Assembly: GCA_030640885.1 (NCBI GenBank)
Contig: DAOWIN010000160.1
Location: 1 to 24,217 of the forward strand
Source: Candidatus Omnitrophota bacterium
GTDB lineage: Bacteria; Omnitrophota; 4484-213
Reading direction: 5' to 3'
DNA: 24,217 bases
The notes beneath the pieces are model-generated. The model searched no databases and was not told the DNA's origin. It saw only the letters and a list, made by a program, of their open reading frames with translations. Each line of letters opens with the position of its first letter. The stretch's first letter is position 1. The position numbers and the translations under genes were made by a program. Of this stretch, positions 21,272-24,217 are shown one piece after another.

Positions 21272-22207
21272 GTGGATTATACCTTCATTGTCTCCGAAGA
21301 AGAGAAAAATCAACGGCTGGATGTTTATTTGCACAATAAACTTTTGGCTCAGAATATTTCCCGTTCTCAAATCCAAAAATTAATTAGCAATGAAAAGGTT
21401 TTAATTGACGGAGTTGCCAAAACCGAATCGCATTACAAGGTTAAACAAGAAGAAAGTATTGTTCTTTTAGAAATTCAGTTTTCTCTTCCAAGTTTAATAA
21501 AGGCAGAGCCTATTCCTCTGAATATAATTTATGAGGATGAGTGCTTAATAGTAATTGACAAACCGGTGGGGATGGTCGTTCATCCAGCGGCGGGTAATTA
21601 TTCAGGAACATTGTTGCAGGGATTACTTGCTCATTGTCAAGATCTTTCCACATTAAATCCGGACAGGCCGGGGATTGTCCATCGCTTGGATAAAGGCACC
21701 TCCGGACTTTTAGTGGTTGCGAAAGACAACCAGAGCCATCAGAATTTAGCCGGACAATTTAAGAATCGCAAGGTCTTGCGAGAATATATTATTTTAGTAA
21801 AGGGGATTGTGCGTTTTGACGAGGGGATTATTGAGCAGCCCATTGGCAGAGATGTTAGAAATCGCCAAAAGATGAGCGTAGTCGCTGATGGCAAAGAAGC
21901 AAAAACCGAATATAAGGTCATCCAGCGGTATAAAGAATATACGCTTTTAAGACTAAATTTGAAAACGGGAAGAACGCACCAGATAAGGGTGCATTTTGCT
22001 TATTTGGGTTATCCGGTGGCGGGGGACAAAACCTACGGAGGCAAAGAGAAGAATCCTCCTATTTCCCGTCAGGCGGTTCATGCCAGTAGGTTAGGATTTT
22101 ATCATCCCAAAAGCAGAGAATTTGTTGAATTTGTTTCGCCTTTACCAAAAGATATGGAAGAGGCGATAAACAAGCTACAAGCCACAAGCTGCAAGTCTCA
22201 AGCTTGA
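21272..22207 (+). CDS. rluD: RluD-family 23S rRNA pseudouridine synthase
   Basis: About 311 residues from GTG 21272. It turns uridine to pseudouridine in large-subunit rRNA. An S4 RNA-binding domain (QRLDVYLHNKL through VLIDG) is followed by the catalytic domain with YEDECLIVIDKPVGMVVHPA, HRLDKGTSGLLVVAK (catalytic Asp) and GRTHQIRVHFAYLGYPVAGD. From 21272 the catalytic Asp is residue 140, close to position 139 in E. coli RluD, which supports this start. TTG 21212 is in frame, but it lies in a heptamer array and adds 20 array-derived residues. The C-terminal KLQATSCKSQA is encoded by another array. No Shine-Dalgarno near either start. Confidence 0.93.
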   Translation: MDYTFIVSEEEKNQRLDVYLHNKLLAQNISRSQIQKLISNEKVLIDGVAKTESHYKVKQEESIVLLEIQFSLPSLIKAEPIPLNIIYEDECLIVIDKPVGMVVHPAAGNYSGTLLQGLLAHCQDLSTLNPDRPGIVHRLDKGTSGLLVVAKDNQSHQNLAGQFKNRKVLREYIILVKGIVRFDEGIIEQPIGRDVRNRQKMSVVADGKEAKTEYKVIQRYKEYTLLRLNLKTGRTHQIRVHFAYLGYPVAGDKTYGGKEKNPPISRQAVHASRLGFYHPKSREFVEFVSPLPKDMEEAINKLQATSCKSQA

Positions 22208-22233
22208 AGCCTGAAGCTTGTAGCTTGCAACCT
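22171..22233. repeat. Nine-unit inverted heptamer array at the rluD/rseP junction
   Basis: CAAGCTA, CAAGCCA, CAAGCTG, CAAGTCT, CAAGCTT, GAAGCCT, GAAGCTT, GTAGCTT, GCAACCT: exactly 63 bases. CAAGCTACAAGC (22171-22182) is the perfect reverse complement of GCTTGTAGCTTG (22216-22227). The rluD TGA is at 22205-22207, and the rseP ATG follows three bases after the array. Confidence 0.9.
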
Positions 22234-22236
22234 ATT

Positions 22237-23268
22237 ATGTTAACTTTTATTTCCGCTACAATAGTTTTAAGTATTCTAATTTTAGTCCACGAGTTTGGGC
22301 ATTTTATTGTAGCCAAAAAAAGTGGAGTGAAGGTAGAAAGATTTTCCATTGGTTTTGGCAAAGAGATTATCGGATGGACAAGAGGAGAAACGCGATATTC
22401 TGTTTCTTTGCTTCCTTTAGGCGGTTATGTAAAGATGGCTGGTGAGAATCAAAGTGAAGTTAGCAATAAACCCGATGAATTTTTTTGTCAGCCGATCAAA
22501 AAACGGTTTTGGATATTGAGCGCCGGCGCAATTTTTAATTACCTGTTAGGTTTTTTGCTTTTCTTTTTTATTTTTATGTTAGGCAACCCTCAACTTACTG
22601 CTCAAATAGGAGAGATAAAAGAGGGCTTCCCGGCGGAGAAGATTCTGCAAAAAGGGGATTATATTATTTCTATTAACAACAAAGCCGTTTCTCATTGGGA
22701 GGAAATGGCTAAAATTATCAGCCAGAGTAAGGAACCCCTAAATTTGATTATCAAAAGAGGCAGTGAAAATCTTTCGGCAACCATTTCTCCCAGAGAAGAT
22801 AATGGAAGAAGGGTATTGGGGATTTTGCCCAGCGGCGAGACAATAAAGGTGCGTTATAACCCATTTGCTGCCTTTTATTTAGCCGGAAAAAGAACCCTGA
22901 GACTGACCGCTCTTACTTATGCAGGATTATGGAAAATGATTACTAGGCAAATTTCTTGGAAATCGCTCACAGGTCCCGTAGGGGTAATTTACATAACCGG
23001 TAAGGTAGCTAAAATGGGCATTCTGCCCTTGCTTCAGTTTATGGCTGTGCTGACGATAAATTTGGGATTATTTAATTTATTGCCTCTACCAATGTTGGAT
23101 GGCGGACATCTTTTGTTTTTGGGCTTGGAAAAGCTCAGAAAAAAACCGATAAGTGAGAAAGCACAGGAGATAGCCCAGAATATTGGGGTGCTTTTTTTGA
23201 TCATTTTGTTCATTGCCGTATTATGGGGCGATTTTAGCAAGATTTCTCTGTGGAAAGCTCTGCCCTAA
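22237..23268 (+). CDS. rseP: Site-2 intramembrane zinc metalloprotease
   Basis: 343 residues from ATG 22237. It cuts anti-sigma factors or remnant signal peptides within the inner membrane. HEFGH (H18, E19, H22) binds zinc in the first helix, close to positions 22-26 of E. coli RseP. One PDZ domain (about 120-190) contains IGEIKEGFPAEKILQKGDYI; E. coli RseP has two. The GPVGVIYI and LLPLPMLDGGH (D288) motifs complete the active site. TTG 22204 is in frame, but the 11 residues it adds are array-derived. No Shine-Dalgarno: the preceding space is the heptamer array. Confidence 0.94.
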   Translation: MLTFISATIVLSILILVHEFGHFIVAKKSGVKVERFSIGFGKEIIGWTRGETRYSVSLLPLGGYVKMAGENQSEVSNKPDEFFCQPIKKRFWILSAGAIFNYLLGFLLFFFIFMLGNPQLTAQIGEIKEGFPAEKILQKGDYIISINNKAVSHWEEMAKIISQSKEPLNLIIKRGSENLSATISPREDNGRRVLGILPSGETIKVRYNPFAAFYLAGKRTLRLTALTYAGLWKMITRQISWKSLTGPVGVIYITGKVAKMGILPLLQFMAVLTINLGLFNLLPLPMLDGGHLLFLGLEKLRKKPISEKAQEIAQNIGVLFLIILFIAVLWGDFSKISLWKALP

Positions 23269-23284
23269 ACTGATGGAGGTTGAA

Positions 23285-23321
23285 CCTCACTCACTCCTCA
23301 CTCACTCAAACCTCACTCACT
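23285..23321 (+). repeat. 11-bp repeat (CCTCACTCACT), three exact copies, before ispG
   Basis: Copies at 23285-23295, 23296-23306 and, after CAAA, 23311-23321. The repeat fills the rseP-ispG gap and leaves no ribosome binding site before ATG 23329. The period differs from the heptamer loci. Confidence 0.8.
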
Positions 23322-23328
23322 CAATTAG

Positions 23329-24217
23329 ATGCAATTGCGAAGAAAAACAAGAACAGTTAAAATTGGTAATGTTAAGATTGGTGGGAATGCTCCTGTTTCT
23401 ATCCAATCAATGACCAAAACAAATACTGAGGATATTGTCCAAACAGTAAAACAGATTAAACATTTAGAGAGAGCAGGGTGTGAAATTATAAGAGTGGCGG
23501 TTGAAAATTTAGCTGCTGCTGAAGCAATAAAAAAGATAAAAAAGGAAATAGCTATTCCTTTGGTAGCCGATATCCATTTTAATTACCGATTAGCTTTGGC
23601 TTCTCTAAAAAACGGAGCCGATGCTATTCGCTTAAATCCTGGAAACATTTACAAAATTGAACATATTAAGCAAGTGGTAGAATTGGCAAGGAAACAAGGA
23701 GTAGTTATAAGGGTAGGAATAAATGGGGGGTCGCTAAAAGCAACGCCGCACGCTGCAGGCCGCACGCTGCAGGCAAGAAATAAAACAAAAACAAAAGACA
23801 CGGAAATTGCCGAGTTGATGGTGGAAAGTGCCTTAAATTACATAAACATTTTAGAAGAGCTTAATTTCTATGATATAATTATTTCTTTGAAATCTTCCGA
23901 TGTATGGACAACTATCCAGGCATACCAACTTATGGCTAAAAGGTGCGATTATCCTTTTCATTTAGGAGTTACCGCTACGGGCTTTTCTCAAATAGGTTTA
24001 GTGAAATCCGTTTTGGGTATTGGAACTCTGCTTGCTGAGGGAATGGGCGATACCATTCGAGTTTCCTTGACTGATAAACCCGAGAAAGAGGTAGAAGTTG
24101 CTCAGGACATTTTGCAGAGTTTGGAATTAAGGCAGTTTAGAGCAAAGATAATTTCCTGTCCTACCTGTAGTCGTTGTTCAATAGATTTGAAAAAGATTAC
24201 TCGCGAGATTCATAAAA
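23329..24217 (+). CDS. ispG: 4-hydroxy-3-methylbut-2-enyl diphosphate synthase, 3' end outside window
   Basis: 296 residues visible, open to the right edge. It catalyses the penultimate step of the MEP isoprenoid pathway with a [4Fe-4S] cluster. Typical segments: the N-terminal RRKTRTVKIGNVKIGG, PVSIQSMTKTNTED, GCEIIRVAV, PLVADIHFNYRLA, IRLNPGN, LGVTATG, LAEGMGDTIRVSLT, and the cluster ligands in SCPTCSRC. After VRVGINGGSL an extra loop (ATPHAAGRTLQARNKTKTKD) precedes the IAELMVESAL helix; it is encoded in part by a duplicated 14-mer. The loop probably extends from the barrel surface, so function is likely kept. The start at ATG 23329 has no Shine-Dalgarno. Confidence 0.93.
   Translation, partial: MQLRRKTRTVKIGNVKIGGNAPVSIQSMTKTNTEDIVQTVKQIKHLERAGCEIIRVAVENLAAAEAIKKIKKEIAIPLVADIHFNYRLALASLKNGADAIRLNPGNIYKIEHIKQVVELARKQGVVIRVGINGGSLKATPHAAGRTLQARNKTKTKDTEIAELMVESALNYINILEELNFYDIIISLKSSDVWTTIQAYQLMAKRCDYPFHLGVTATGFSQIGLVKSVLGIGTLLAEGMGDTIRVSLTDKPEKEVEVAQDILQSLELRQFRAKIISCPTCSRCSIDLKKITREIHK
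23745..23772 (+). repeat. Heptamer-pair duplication inside ispG
   Basis: GCCGCACGCTGCAG occurs twice without a break (two alternating heptamers, GCCGCAC and GCTGCAG). It is GC-rich, encodes part of the extra loop of IspG, and keeps the reading frame. Confidence 0.8.

Noticed and set aside
1..24217. tRNA, rRNA, transposase or integrase genes
   Set aside because: I saw no cloverleaf, rRNA segment, DDE or recombinase motif on either strand by reading; a covariance search could still find a small RNA.

Overview
The window reads as a chromosomal piece of an AT-rich, uncultivated-type Gram-negative bacterium. Evidence for a double membrane: a protein shaped like an outer-membrane beta-barrel, a lipoprotein that appears to combine LptC and LptA, signal peptidase II (LspA) and the site-2 protease RseP. 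Sigma-70-type promoters are easy to see. The mix of RluD/RseP/IspG housekeeping genes, GT4/glycosidase genes and short structured repeats fits Candidatus Omnitrophota (OP3) or a neighbouring candidate phylum. That placement is inference, not proof. All genes found are on the + strand.

Region 1 (1-10.8 kb) looks accessory. It holds the 3' part of a beta-barrel protein; an SRPBCC-domain protein behind a promoter, a palindrome and a tiny leader ORF; a DUF433/DUF5615 toxin-antitoxin-like pair flanked by two ~65-bp direct repeats that each encode a peptide of 23-25 residues; a methyltransferase translationally coupled to a membrane 7TM-GAF-HD-GYP receptor (a possible signal synthase and receptor pair); and two consecutive large secreted proteins of unknown function behind a near-consensus promoter.

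Region 2 (10.8-24.2 kb) is mostly core: pgsA, pgpA, a cinA/pncC-type amidase, thpR, a glycan block (GT4, a clan-A glycosidase, GT4, and GT4 fused to a six-hairpin-glycosidase-like domain), lptC/lptA, lspA, an unusual PqqD-domain gene ending in a Cys-bearing precursor-like tail, rluD, rseP and the start of ispG. pgsA and pgpA act in sequence in phosphatidylglycerol synthesis. LptC/A, LspA and RseP are envelope functions.

The most unusual feature is in region 2. Nearly every gene junction, and several coding regions, carry short tandem arrays with a 7-bp (sometimes 8-bp) period. The heptamer differs at each locus, and many arrays have a left half complementary to the right half, so they can form hairpins. 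They supply start codons, stop codons, a lipoprotein signal peptide, protein C-termini, an in-frame insertion in IspG, and a 13-unit linker in the PqqD/precursor gene. None was seen before about 11.9 kb. A second element, two hairpins followed by a strong Shine-Dalgarno, occurs before the toxin-antitoxin pair and before one glycosyltransferase.

The best candidates for something undescribed are the PqqD-precursor fusion, the heptamer arrays, and the methyltransferase/HD-GYP pair with its G9 tract.
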